DNA from: Methyloradius palustris
GTDB taxonomy: Bacteria; Pseudomonadota; Gammaproteobacteria; Burkholderiales; Methylophilaceae
DNA length: 64,000 nt
Assembly: GCF_019703875.1 (NCBI RefSeq)
Contig: NZ_AP024110.1
Location: forward strand, 1,922,001-1,986,000
Reading direction: 5' to 3'
Of the stretch, positions 8,696-17,209 are shown in pieces. Below the pieces are notes generated by a model. That model searched no databases, had not been told where the DNA came from, and saw only the letters and a list, made by a program, of their open reading frames with translations. Within the stretch, counting starts at the first letter, position 1. Every line of letters starts with the position of its first letter. The position numbers and the translations under genes are program-made.

Positions 8696-9829
8696 TTATT
8701 GCTTATGCTGTTTCATTAAATCGATGAATCGATCAAACAGGTAACTCATTTCGGTAGGGCCAGGACTGGCCTCAGGGTGCCCCTGAAAGCTGAATGCGGG
8801 CTTATCAGTACGTGCAATGCCCTGCAAGCTGCCATCGAATAGAGAGACATGCGTGGTTTTGACATTCGCTGGCAAGGTCGCTGGATCAACCGCAAAGCCG
8901 TGGTTCTGGCTAGTGATGAATACGCGTTTGTCTTCAGTATCTTGTACTGGATGGTTTGCACCGTGATGGCCGAATTTCATCTTGATTGTTTTAGCGCCAC
9001 TGGCAAGACCCAATAGTTGGTGGCCAAGGCAAATACCAAAAGTAGGAATCCCTGTATCCACCAACGTTGCAATTGCCTTGATTGCATAATCACATGGCTC
9101 AGGATCGCCAGGGCCATTGCTTAAAAAGATGCCATCAGGATTAAGCGCCAAAGCCTCTTCAGCAGTGGCTTGCGCTGGCAACACGGTCACCTTGCAACCG
9201 CGTGTGACCAACATGCGCAAAATGTTACGTTTAACACCGTAATCAAAAGCAACGACATGGTGCTGACGGCTTGTAGATTGGGTATAACCCTTACCAAGAA
9301 CCCATTCACCTTGCTCAAACTCGTATGATATTTCACAGCTAACGACTTTAGCCAAATCCATTCCCGCCAAACCTGGGAAGCCACGAGCTAACTCTAGCGC
9401 CTTCTGCTCATTATCTTCACCAGCGAGAATACAGCCAGCCTGCGCGCCTTTTTCACGAAGAATACGCGTCAGTTTGCGTGTATCAATGTCGGAAATAGCG
9501 ACAATATTATTGGCGACGAGATAATCGGAAAGGGTTTGCTGACTGCGCCAGTTGCTTTCGGTTAAAGGTAGGTTACGAATAATCAGGCCACTGGCATACA
9601 CGCTGCCAGACTCTACATCTTCATCATTGACACCGGTATTACCGATATGGGGATAAGTTAAGGTAACAATCTGTTTGGTGTAGGAGGGATCAGTGAGAAT
9701 TTCTTGATAGCCGGTCATTGAGGTGTTGAATACCACCTCACCAACTGTACTGCCTTGGGCACCAATAGAAATACCACGAAACACAGTTCCATCAGCAAGA
9801 ACTAACATGGCTGGCGTGTGTTGCGGCAC
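8696..9829 (-). CDS. carA: Carbamoyl-phosphate synthase small (glutaminase) subunit
   Basis: Hydrolyses glutamine and passes ammonia to CarB. The class I amidotransferase domain has the nucleophile in FGICLGHQLLG (Cys about 267) and the His-Glu pair in FQGHPEASPGP near 350. The chosen start is GTG (protein MPQHTPAMLVLADGT). An AAGGGG Shine-Dalgarno lies about 7 bases upstream of it, whereas the internal ATG seven codons later has no visible ribosome-binding site. The gene is headed by a sigma-70 promoter, a candidate leader peptide and two hairpins. Confidence 0.97.
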   Translation of the reverse strand: MPQHTPAMLVLADGTVFRGISIGAQGSTVGEVVFNTSMTGYQEILTDPSYTKQIVTLTYPHIGNTGVNDEDVESGSVYASGLIIRNLPLTESNWRSQQTLSDYLVANNIVAISDIDTRKLTRILREKGAQAGCILAGEDNEQKALELARGFPGLAGMDLAKVVSCEISYEFEQGEWVLGKGYTQSTSRQHHVVAFDYGVKRNILRMLVTRGCKVTVLPAQATAEEALALNPDGIFLSNGPGDPEPCDYAIKAIATLVDTGIPTFGICLGHQLLGLASGAKTIKMKFGHHGANHPVQDTEDKRVFITSQNHGFAVDPATLPANVKTTHVSLFDGSLQGIARTDKPAFSFQGHPEASPGPTEMSYLFDRFIDLMKQHKQ

Positions 9830-9850
9830 GTTCTAACCCCTTGTTTTCAG

Positions 9851-9919
9851 TTATATTTTAAGTACGAGACCCGTGCGATGACGGGTTAGTAGCAGATACG
9901 CAAAGCGGGGCTGGCTCAT
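9851..9919 (-). CDS. Candidate 22-residue carAB leader peptide
   Basis: An ATG-initiated short frame (MSQPRFAYLLLTRHRTGLVL followed by KI) lies between the carA promoter and the carA GTG and ends 21 bases before it. An AGGTG element immediately precedes the ATG, and GGGG is slightly farther upstream in the stem of a hairpin. The start codon sits in the loop of one hairpin, and codons 12-17 form a second. The peptide has no family match known to me. Its position suggests a translational or attenuation control of carAB. It could also be a chance frame in a structured 5' UTR. Confidence 0.4.
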   Translation of the reverse strand: MSQPRFAYLLLTRHRTGLVLKI

Positions 9920-9936
9920 CACCTGTACCCCGCTTT
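9869..9936 (-). promoter_or_regulatory. Two hairpins in the carAB leader RNA
   Basis: On the minus strand AAAGCGGGG pairs perfectly with CCCCGCTTT (plus-strand 9928-9936 and 9902-9910) around a 17-base loop holding the leader ATG. Farther on, ACCCGT pairs with ACGGGT around CATCGC (plus-strand 9869-9886). Neither is followed by a T-run, so they are not simple terminators of dapB. They fit a structured regulatory leader. Confidence 0.55.
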
Positions 9937-9947
9937 AATATATTGCC

Positions 9948-9976
9948 ATTATAGCCCAAAAGAGGCCGCTCATCAA
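9948..9976 (-). promoter_or_regulatory. Sigma-70 promoter for carAB
   Basis: Minus-strand -35 TTGATG (plus 9971-9976), a 17-base spacer, and a perfect -10 TATAAT (plus 9948-9953). Transcription would start near 9941, giving a leader of about 110 bases before the carA GTG. It lies in the dapB-carA gap, so carAB can be expressed separately from dapB. Confidence 0.75.
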
Positions 9977-10022
9977 ACGTGAATAGCAGCTTTTGACTTG
10001 AAATCTGACGCCAGCGAATTGT

Positions 10023-10823
10023 TTATTTGAGAGCCAGCACGTCTCGCATATCGTAGAGACCAGTATTTTTACTCTGTAAAAACTTGGCTGCACGTAAAGC
10101 GCCTAGAGCAAAAGTAGCACGGCTGGAAGCTTTGTGCGTGAGCTCCACACGTTCGCCGATGCCTGCAAACAATACTGTGTGATCACCCACCACATCACCA
10201 CCACGCACCGTGGCAAAGCCGATGGTATTGGCATCACGCTCACCTGTAACGCCTTCACGGCCATAAACAGCACATTCAGCCAAATCACGACCCAAGGCAG
10301 AAGCAGCAGCTTCACCGAGCCTGAGCGCTGTACCTGACGGCGCATCAACTTTATGCCGGTGATGCGCTTCAATGATTTCAATATCGTAACCATCAGCCAG
10401 CACCTTGGCTGCGGCCTGAACAAGATTAATTAGGAGGGTGACTCCCACACTCATATTTGGTGCAAACACAATCGCAATATCTTGCGCGGCTGATTCAATC
10501 ACCTGCTTTTGTTCAGCGGAAAACCCAGTGGTACCAATTACCAGCTTGACCTTGGCTTCCCGACATGCCGCAATATACTCAAGGCTGGCGTCTGGCCGGG
10601 TGAAGTCCACCATAACATCTGCGCCTTGCAGCGCAGCATGAACGTCATGACTGATTTTAACGCCAGTAGTTTTTCCAAACTGCTCGCCTGCATCATGGCC
10701 GATTTGCACGCTATCGGCACGATCCAGTGCGCCGTGCAGAGTGAGACCCTCATCGGCGAACACGCCTTCGAGCAGGGCATGGCCCATACGGCCAGAACAT
10801 CCAGCGATAACGACTTTTAACAT
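10023..10823 (-). CDS. dapB: 4-hydroxy-tetrahydrodipicolinate reductase
   Basis: NAD(P)H-dependent step in the diaminopimelate/lysine pathway, supplying peptidoglycan and lysine. It has the Rossmann motif VVIAGCSGRMG at the N-terminus and the catalytic loop EAHHRHKVDAPSGTA (about 150-164). I start at MLKVVIAGCSGRMG, giving 266 residues, the normal length. The frame extends 16 codons upstream (to 10871), but that extension resembles no DapB N-terminus. It lies between bamE and carAB on the same strand. Confidence 0.96.
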   Translation of the reverse strand: MLKVVIAGCSGRMGHALLEGVFADEGLTLHGALDRADSVQIGHDAGEQFGKTTGVKISHDVHAALQGADVMVDFTRPDASLEYIAACREAKVKLVIGTTGFSAEQKQVIESAAQDIAIVFAPNMSVGVTLLINLVQAAAKVLADGYDIEIIEAHHRHKVDAPSGTALRLGEAAASALGRDLAECAVYGREGVTGERDANTIGFATVRGGDVVGDHTVLFAGIGERVELTHKASSRATFALGALRAAKFLQSKNTGLYDMRDVLALK

Positions 10824-10934
10824 ATGAATAGAACTTAATTTAAGATGATTAAGCCTGTTTATACAGGCCATGAGAAACGGGTTTCTTAGTGACAGCTAAC
10901 TTTAAAAACCACAAAAACTAGCTGCCACTGAAAA

Positions 10935-11780
10935 TTAAAAACCGATCTTTTCCAGCATGCGCTCAAAGTAGCCTGGCTCACCTTCTGGTGGCAAATCCTG
11001 CTCAGGTTTAGCTGGGGCAGCGGCTGGTTTGCTTTGCGTTGCAACTGGCTTAGATTCAGCCTCAACTGCCGCAGCAGGCTTAGGCTCAACCGCAGGCAGA
11101 GATTTACTTTCTACTGGCGCAACAATAGGGGCTGCTGATTTAGCAGATGGCGCAACTGGCTTCGGCACTTCAACAGGCGCGGCAAGTGGTGCTGTACTAA
11201 CTGCAGCAGAACCAGACTCCACTGGAGGCACTACAACTGGCGCAACCTCAGCTTTAGGCTGTTGCGCTTTAGCTGTTGCAGCTGCTGGAGGATTCACCAG
11301 GTCAGGGTTCACCAACTCTTTAGGCGCAGCTTGTGGCGCAGTCTCTGGTTGCTGATTTTTTTCCCAGAACTTGAGTTTATCAAGGCCTTTTTTCTCTTCC
11401 ACTTTTGCTGGCGCTTCTGGTGTTGGGGTTGCAGCGACCGCTTCTCCTCTATCGGCAGGCACAACATCACCACGCACACGTTTCAGGGCATCACCATCAA
11501 ACTCTAGAATAACGCGACGCTGCTCAACGATTCTTCCATCTTTCCGCAATTGATAGAAATAATCCCAGCGGTCTTTGTGGAAACTGTCTTGAATTAGCGG
11601 CGTGCCCATTACGAATTTCACTTGCGACTTGTTCATACCTGGGCGCAATTGCAGCATCATTTTGGAGGTGACAACATTGCCCTGCTGAATCTCCATGCGG
11701 TAAGGCCTGATAGACGGCAGTGATGAACTGCAAGCAGTGCAAATGAGTGCGAGTAGAATAATTGTATGACGCATTACCAT
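10935..11780 (-). CDS. bamE: Outer-membrane assembly lipoprotein BamE with long Ala/Pro/Lys-rich tail
   Basis: BamE (SmpA) supports the BAM complex that folds outer-membrane proteins. A lipoprotein signal peptide ends at Cys17 (ICTAC). The conserved domain (about 25-100) contains GNVVTSKMMLQLRPGMNKSQ and the FVMGTPLIQDSFH region. After about residue 110 the protein continues for some 150 residues of low-complexity Ala, Pro, Lys, Val and Glu repeats (281 residues in all, against roughly 110-180 usual). It ends in GEPGYFERMLEKIGF, a motif also seen at the end of some beta-proteobacterial BamE proteins. The gene diverges from fur, the usual arrangement. Confidence 0.9.
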   Translation of the reverse strand: MVMRHTIILLALICTACSSSLPSIRPYRMEIQQGNVVTSKMMLQLRPGMNKSQVKFVMGTPLIQDSFHKDRWDYFYQLRKDGRIVEQRRVILEFDGDALKRVRGDVVPADRGEAVAATPTPEAPAKVEEKKGLDKLKFWEKNQQPETAPQAAPKELVNPDLVNPPAAATAKAQQPKAEVAPVVVPPVESGSAAVSTAPLAAPVEVPKPVAPSAKSAAPIVAPVESKSLPAVEPKPAAAVEAESKPVATQSKPAAAPAKPEQDLPPEGEPGYFERMLEKIGF

Positions 11781-11905
11781 GACTTTAGCGATAAATGGCG
11801 TTAATATAACACGACAGCAATCAACCCAACACCAGTCCCCATAAATAGTGGCAGTAAATGATGTTGAAAAGAATAGCCACTCAAGAATTGAATGATGCGA
11901 GATAA

Positions 11906-12334
11906 ATGATGCGTGATCCCGACGAATTAAAGAATGCTGGCCTCAAAGCCACCCTGCCTCGACTCAAAGTATTGAGCCTGTTTGAAAACAGTAAAGACCG
12001 CCACCTGTCGGCAGAAGATGTTTATAAAATACTACTGACGACAGGCGAAGATGTTGGGCTTGCAACCGTCTATCGTGTACTAACCCAGTTTGAACAGGCC
12101 GGCTTACTAGTGCGCCATCACTTTGAAAGCGGCAAAGCTGTTTTTGAATTGAATCAAGGCGGTCATCACGACCATATCGTATGTATCAAGTGTGGTAGGG
12201 TAGAAGAATTCTGCGATGAAGAAATTGAAAAACGCCAAAAGCTAGCCGCCAGCGAGCGTGGATTCACTATTCAGGAGCACTCACTCTATATCTACGGCAT
12301 TTGCACCAAACAACCCTGCCCACATAAGGCTTAA
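11906..12334 (+). CDS. fur: Ferric uptake regulator Fur
   Basis: Iron-dependent repressor. The N-terminal winged helix includes LKATLPRLKVLSLFE and the recognition region VGLATVYRVLTQFEQAGL (about 50-67). The dimerisation domain has the metal-binding GGHHDHIVCIKCGRVEEF with a CxxC, plus a second Cys pair in CTKQPCPH at the C-terminus. Two adjacent ATG codons can start it; the second matches the usual family N-terminus. It is the likely master of the Fur-box-like sites upstream of feoAB, hemP-tonB, the PepSY operon and both receptor loci here. Confidence 0.97.
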   Translation: MMRDPDELKNAGLKATLPRLKVLSLFENSKDRHLSAEDVYKILLTTGEDVGLATVYRVLTQFEQAGLLVRHHFESGKAVFELNQGGHHDHIVCIKCGRVEEFCDEEIEKRQKLAASERGFTIQEHSLYIYGICTKQPCPHKA

Positions 12335-12356
12335 ATTCTTACTTGCGGATATCGAG

Positions 12357-14024
12357 TTAGCGCTTGAGATGCAACATCTCTTGCGCATGTTGGCGTGTAG
12401 TTTCAGTGATTTCCACACCACCCAGCATCCGCGCGATTTCTTCGATACGTTCCGAATCATCCAAGGGCGCAATACTGCTCAAAGTAGCACCATCTTTTAG
12501 CGCCTTACTCACTCTCAAATGCTGCAAGCCTTGTGCTGCGACTTGCGGCAAATGGGTAATCACTAATATCTGACGTTTCTGGCCCAGCTGATTAAGTAGC
12601 TGCCCCACAATTTCTGCCACACCGCCGCCAATACCAACGTCGACTTCATCAAAAATCATGGTAGGAATATCGCCTTGCTGAGCCGTGACCACGCGAATCG
12701 CTAGGCTGATACGCGAAAGCTCGCCGCCAGAAGCCACTTTTGATAGCGGCCTTGGCGCTACGCCTGCGTGGCCAGCAACTAGAAACTCTACTTCTTCCAA
12801 GCCAGTTGCAGTAGCTGGCTGCGGTACGAGGTTCACGGAAAAAATACCGCCAGCTAATGCAAGGCGTTGCATTTCTACAGTGATTTTCTGGCTGAGACTC
12901 TCTGCAGCTGATTTGCGCGCTTCACTCAGCTTTTTTGCCAAACTCAAGAACTCAGCGTTTGCAGCAGCTTCTTTTTTGGCAAGCTCGCCATCCATCACGC
13001 TTTCTTCCAGTTCAGCCATGCGCGCCTGCTTTTCAGCAAACAAAACAGACAACTCTTCAGGGCGAATCCGGTATTTACGGGCAGCATCGTATATCGTATG
13101 AATACGTGTTTCCACCTCGGAAAGCCGCTCTGGGTCTAGCTCAGTGCGTTGCAGATAACGATTTAAAAAACGGTCTGTTTCTTCAAGTTGGATAATCGCA
13201 GAATCTAGTGTGTCGAGGGCTTCTCGCAAGCTGGCATCATGCTCGACCATATTCTGCAATTTATGTTGTGCCGTATTCAGTTGATGTAGCGCTGAAACCT
13301 CTGATTCATTCAATAAATCACGCACTAACTCGGCGCCTGCCAGCAAGCTTGCGCCATTTGATAAGCGGCTATGCTCTTGTTGCAAAGCGTCCCATTCATC
13401 CGCGACAAAATTGAGATTTGCGAGCTCACGCACTTGGTCGCGCAGTTCCGCCAACTCATCAGCATAGGCCGCAGCGTTTTTTTCCATTTCTGTGCGTCGT
13501 TGATGCAAGATAAACCAGGCGCGATAAAGCGCTGAAACTTGGTTAGCCGTTTCAGTCAAGCCAGCAAACTGATCCAGCGTCTGTCGTTGATAACTGGTTT
13601 TGAGCAAAGAGTGATGAGCGTGCTGGCTGTATATATCAACGAGGAATTCGCCTGCTTCACGTAATTGTTGGATAGTTGCAGCAGAACCGTTGATGAATGC
13701 ACGTGAGCGGCCATCGGCGTAGATAATGCGCCTTGCCATCAATTGGTTAGACTGACCATCCTCGCCGTGCAATTCATTTTCGCGTAGCCATGCTTGCAGT
13801 TCTGGCAGCGATTGAATATCAAACTCCGCCGTGATTTCGGCGCGCTCACAACCTGCACGCGTAATCCCGCCTTCGCCACGGCTACCCAAGGCCAGTGACA
13901 AGGCATCAATCAGGATGGATTTTCCCGCACCAGTCTCGCCAGTAAGTACAGTGAAGCCTGAACTAAAGTCCAGGTTCAACTGATCAACGATGACAAAATC
14001 ACGAATAGAAAGCGTTTGCAGCAT
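12357..14024 (-). CDS. recN: DNA repair protein RecN
   Basis: SMC-like ATPase acting in double-strand break repair. The 555-residue length is normal. Walker A is in TGETGAGKSILIDALSLALG (about 28-47). Long coiled-coil arms occupy about 160-370. The signature LSKVASGGELSRISLAIRVV (about 425-444) and Walker B TMIFDEVDVGIGGG follow. It converges on fur with 22 bases between and sits upstream of nothing on its own strand here; nadK precedes it on the same strand. Confidence 0.97.
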   Translation of the reverse strand: MLQTLSIRDFVIVDQLNLDFSSGFTVLTGETGAGKSILIDALSLALGSRGEGGITRAGCERAEITAEFDIQSLPELQAWLRENELHGEDGQSNQLMARRIIYADGRSRAFINGSAATIQQLREAGEFLVDIYSQHAHHSLLKTSYQRQTLDQFAGLTETANQVSALYRAWFILHQRRTEMEKNAAAYADELAELRDQVRELANLNFVADEWDALQQEHSRLSNGASLLAGAELVRDLLNESEVSALHQLNTAQHKLQNMVEHDASLREALDTLDSAIIQLEETDRFLNRYLQRTELDPERLSEVETRIHTIYDAARKYRIRPEELSVLFAEKQARMAELEESVMDGELAKKEAAANAEFLSLAKKLSEARKSAAESLSQKITVEMQRLALAGGIFSVNLVPQPATATGLEEVEFLVAGHAGVAPRPLSKVASGGELSRISLAIRVVTAQQGDIPTMIFDEVDVGIGGGVAEIVGQLLNQLGQKRQILVITHLPQVAAQGLQHLRVSKALKDGATLSSIAPLDDSERIEEIARMLGGVEITETTRQHAQEMLHLKR

Positions 14025-14097
14025 TGCTTAAATTTTACTCAAAATGATAATTCAGGAATATTAAACACAACCAATAGCACTTGAAACACCAGAAAAA

Positions 14098-14970
14098 CTA
14101 GCCCCAGTGCAATTTCTCACGCAGCATATCGTAGTGACTATGGCCTAGCGGGTGTAACAGTGAGACGGTTTTCTCTGCGCGCTGCACCAGCACTCTATCA
14201 CCCTGCTTGAGCGCTTTATGTAACTGGCCATCGAAATGCACAGCCGCATCTTCTGTATGCACCAAGACGATATCTATCTTACTTGATGCATTGATGGCGA
14301 TTGGGCGATTGCTCAGGGTATGGGGGCAAATAGGCACTATCGCGATTGCATCTAGTGCCGGGTGGAGTATCGGACCACCTGCAGAAAGTGAATAGGCTGT
14401 GGTACCTGTAGGCGTTGAAATAATCAAGCCATCCGAGCGCTGTCTATGTACGAACTGCTCATCGATATTGACCTCCAGCTCGATCAGGCGCGACATGCCC
14501 ATCTTGTTGACCACCACGTCATTTAGCGCATAGCCGTGGCTAACAATCTCGTTGTCACATTGAATACTCGCGCTTAACAGCATGCGCTGCTCAATGTTGT
14601 ATTCGCCCGCCAATATTTTAGCCATGCCTTCCAGCATGGATTCAGAGCTTAAATCTGTGAGAAAACCAAAGCGACCACGATTGACGCCTACCAGCGGAAT
14701 ATCATGGTCAAGTAGCGCACGGGCGGCGGTGAGCATGGTGCCATCACCACCCAGCACTATCGCCAAATCAGCACAGGCACCAATCGCATCAATATGGACA
14801 ATCTCGTGCCCCAAAATATCAGATTGCGCCGCCGTGCTTTCTTCAATCACCACTTTGATATTTTGCTTAAGTAGAAAACCTGCAAGCGCGAGTATTTGCT
14901 CACGCATTTCAGGGTTCATATATTTGCCGACGAGCGCGACTTTTTGAAAAGCACTTTTCATGGCTGGCAT
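14098..14970 (-). CDS. nadK: NAD kinase
   Basis: Phosphorylates NAD to NADP. Family motifs are LGGDGTMLTAAR (about 72-83, GGDG core), NRGRFGFLTDL (about 98-108), and SDGLIISTPTGTTAYSLSAGGPILHP (about 178-203). The length of 290 is typical. A second ATG three codons in (MKSAFQKVALVG) is an equally plausible start. It is transcribed toward recN and away from hrcA; the recN-nadK-hrcA grouping is common in proteobacteria. Confidence 0.97.
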   Translation of the reverse strand: MPAMKSAFQKVALVGKYMNPEMREQILALAGFLLKQNIKVVIEESTAAQSDILGHEIVHIDAIGACADLAIVLGGDGTMLTAARALLDHDIPLVGVNRGRFGFLTDLSSESMLEGMAKILAGEYNIEQRMLLSASIQCDNEIVSHGYALNDVVVNKMGMSRLIELEVNIDEQFVHRQRSDGLIISTPTGTTAYSLSAGGPILHPALDAIAIVPICPHTLSNRPIAINASSKIDIVLVHTEDAAVHFDGQLHKALKQGDRVLVQRAEKTVSLLHPLGHSHYDMLREKLHWG

Positions 14971-15174
14971 TAAATCATAGTTAATTGGGTCGGGATAGAG
15001 AGACTGACGATATTGGCCTGATAGACTAAGGTTTCAGGCTAAAGTTGTCGTAATATCTATTACCACAAGCCTATGGACATGTGATAATTGTTTGCAGTCA
15101 GTTTTTACAATCATTTTATGATGTAACATATTAAATCATCAGGGAATTTCAATTTAATATCCCACATAAAGCCT

Positions 15175-16194
15175 ATGTTAGATAAACGCGCACAAATCTT
15201 ACTTAAAACACTCGTTGAACATTACATCAGTGATGGTCAACCCGTTGGCTCGCGCACGCTTTCGCAATCATCTGGCCTGGATTTAAGCCCAGCTACCATC
15301 CGCAATGTGATGTCGGACCTCGAAGATCAAGGGTTCATTGTGAGCCCACACACCTCTGCAGGCCGCATACCTACTCAGCGCGGCTACCGCTTCTTTGTTG
15401 ACACACTGCTCACGGTAAAGCCGCTGCAATTGCAGGAAATAAAACGCTTGGAACATGAGTTATCTTCGCCCGATCCACAAGAATTGATTTCTTCTGCGGC
15501 AGGGTTACTTTCAAGCCTGACGCAGTTTGCTGGCGTGGTGATGATTCCCAAACGCAAGAGCATTGCGTTTCGCCACCTAGAGTTTTTACCGCTTTCTGAA
15601 AAACGCATTCTGGTGATTATCGTCACCTCAGATGGCAGTGTGCAGAACCGCATCATCATCACCGAAAAATCCTACTCAGCCAGTGAGCTGACACAAGCCA
15701 CTAATTTCTTTAACCAGCACTATTCTGGTAGCACCTTCGAGCAAGTGCAGAAAAAACTGCACGAAGAACTCAAGGAGATGCAATCCGACATCACACGCTT
15801 GATGGCTGCTGCGTTAGAAGCGAGTGGCAAGGTGCTAGAAGACGACAAAGATAATGTCGTGATCTCAGGTGAACGCAATTTATTGCAAGTGGATGATTTA
15901 TCCACCAATGTCACTTCCCTGCGTAAATTGTTTGAGATTTTTGAGCGGCGCACCTCGCTCATGCAATTGCTCGACAATAGCCAGCGCGCCGAGGGCATAC
16001 AGATTTTCATAGGTGGCGAGTCTGGCTATCTGCCATTGGATGAGTGCAGCATGGTTACAGCGCCCTATGAAGTGGATGGCTCAGTAGTTGGCACAGTGGG
16101 CGTGATTGGCCCAACACGTATGGCGTACGAGCGAGTGATTCCAATTGTGGATATCACGGCAAAATTGTTATCCAGCGCGTTGTCTTCTCATTAG
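15175..16194 (+). CDS. hrcA: Heat-inducible transcription repressor HrcA
   Basis: Represses chaperone genes by binding CIRCE operators. The N-terminal winged helix has ILLKTLVEHYISDGQPVGSR and LSPATIRNVMSDLEDQGFI (about 8-55), followed by HTSAGRIPTQRGYRFFVD, a near-invariant stretch. The C-terminal GAF-like dimer domain ends with the glycine-rich GGESGYLPLDECSMV and VGVIGPTRMAYERVIPIVD. The length of 339 is normal. I saw no CIRCE (TTAGCACTC-N9-GAGTGCTAA) in the 204 bases upstream, so it may not be autoregulated that way. Confidence 0.97.
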   Translation: MLDKRAQILLKTLVEHYISDGQPVGSRTLSQSSGLDLSPATIRNVMSDLEDQGFIVSPHTSAGRIPTQRGYRFFVDTLLTVKPLQLQEIKRLEHELSSPDPQELISSAAGLLSSLTQFAGVVMIPKRKSIAFRHLEFLPLSEKRILVIIVTSDGSVQNRIIITEKSYSASELTQATNFFNQHYSGSTFEQVQKKLHEELKEMQSDITRLMAAALEASGKVLEDDKDNVVISGERNLLQVDDLSTNVTSLRKLFEIFERRTSLMQLLDNSQRAEGIQIFIGGESGYLPLDECSMVTAPYEVDGSVVGTVGVIGPTRMAYERVIPIVDITAKLLSSALSSH

Positions 16195-16205
16195 TCATTA
16201 TCAAT

Positions 16206-17153
16206 ATGTCTAAACCCATCGAAATGAGCCCTTTACCCAAAGACAGCATACGTCTCGGCGTGCCTGTGGCCCATGCGATTTATGATGTTCAAGGCAATTT
16301 ATTGGTACAAGCTGGCGTCACCCTGAAAAACCAAAGCCAAGTAGATAAGCTGCAAGCAATCATATTATTTCAAGATAAAAGGTATGTGCAGGGTTCAGTC
16401 AAGGCTGGCTCTGCACCGACAGCTAAAACGGACGTCACGGCGGAGTCAGAAAAAACGGCTGCAAAAGAAGTAGCGACACAACTGGCATACCGCGACCTCA
16501 AATTAGGCGAAACCCTGCAATTAAAGCCGCTAGCCGATGAATCTGGCTCAGTACAGTATTTTGTGAAATATATCGGCGGCATAGAAAAAGGTAGTCTGAT
16601 TTGCACCTTGCCTATGATTGATGAAAAAGTGATGTTCATCAAAGAAAATACAGGCTTCTCAGTAAGACTTTTCAGCGGAAAAAATGTTTACACATTTAAC
16701 AGCTTGGTAGAGGTTGTTTATAGCCGCCCCTACCCTCATATGCATTTGAAATATCCACGAGAAGCTTACACCAACAAAATACGAAATAATCAACGGGTCA
16801 CTTGCAGCATTATTGCAATGGTTTCAAATATGTCTGCTGAGCAAACTGATAGCGGTAAAACTTCTGGCCGCATTTTAGATATGAGCATGGGTGGCATGAT
16901 GTTTGAGGCTACTAAAGTCGCTGGTGATGCCAACAGCAAAACTGAAACGTCTTTCAAGGTAAGCATGGAAGGCGGCGAAGCACTTTTTGCAATCCCAGGT
17001 GTCTTGCGTAATGTGGTTGAAAAAACACAGGAAGATGGCAAAACCATTTATCAACACGGCATTCAATTTGGCGAAATCCCGTTTCAACAAAGAGTCATGT
17101 TACAAAACTATATTTTTCAGACATTAACAGGCGAGAAACTGGATAACTTCTGA
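16206..17153 (+). CDS. PilZ-domain c-di-GMP-binding protein with YcgR-like N-terminal domain
   Basis: The 315-residue cytoplasmic protein has no signal peptide. The C-terminal half carries both PilZ motifs: RNNQR (RxxxR, about 195-199) and DMSMGG (D/NxSxxG, about 224-229). The middle part (IGGIEKGSLICTLPMIDEKVM) resembles the YcgR/flagellar-brake type N-terminal beta barrel. Known relatives link c-di-GMP to motility or surface behaviour; the actual partner is not visible here. It follows hrcA by 11 bases and precedes hemH, so it may be co-transcribed with a heat-shock regulator, an unusual neighbour. Confidence 0.8.
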   Translation: MSKPIEMSPLPKDSIRLGVPVAHAIYDVQGNLLVQAGVTLKNQSQVDKLQAIILFQDKRYVQGSVKAGSAPTAKTDVTAESEKTAAKEVATQLAYRDLKLGETLQLKPLADESGSVQYFVKYIGGIEKGSLICTLPMIDEKVMFIKENTGFSVRLFSGKNVYTFNSLVEVVYSRPYPHMHLKYPREAYTNKIRNNQRVTCSIIAMVSNMSAEQTDSGKTSGRILDMSMGGMMFEATKVAGDANSKTETSFKVSMEGGEALFAIPGVLRNVVEKTQEDGKTIYQHGIQFGEIPFQQRVMLQNYIFQTLTGEKLDNF

Positions 17154-17209
17154 TCCGCTTATATTTCAACGCTGCTATTCGCCTCACCAACAATCAATAA
17201 GTTAACCGA

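Noticed and set aside
9902..9936. Hairpin as a simple dapB terminator
   Set aside because: No T-run follows on the minus strand, and it lies downstream of a perfect TATAAT, i.e. inside the carAB leader.
11029..11355. 108-codon Ala/Thr/Gly-rich frame opposite the bamE tail
   Set aside because: Its composition is simply the complement of the repetitive bamE extension.
14971..15174. CIRCE operator for hrcA autoregulation
   Set aside because: No TTAGCACTC/GAGTGCTAA inverted repeat in the intergenic region on either strand.
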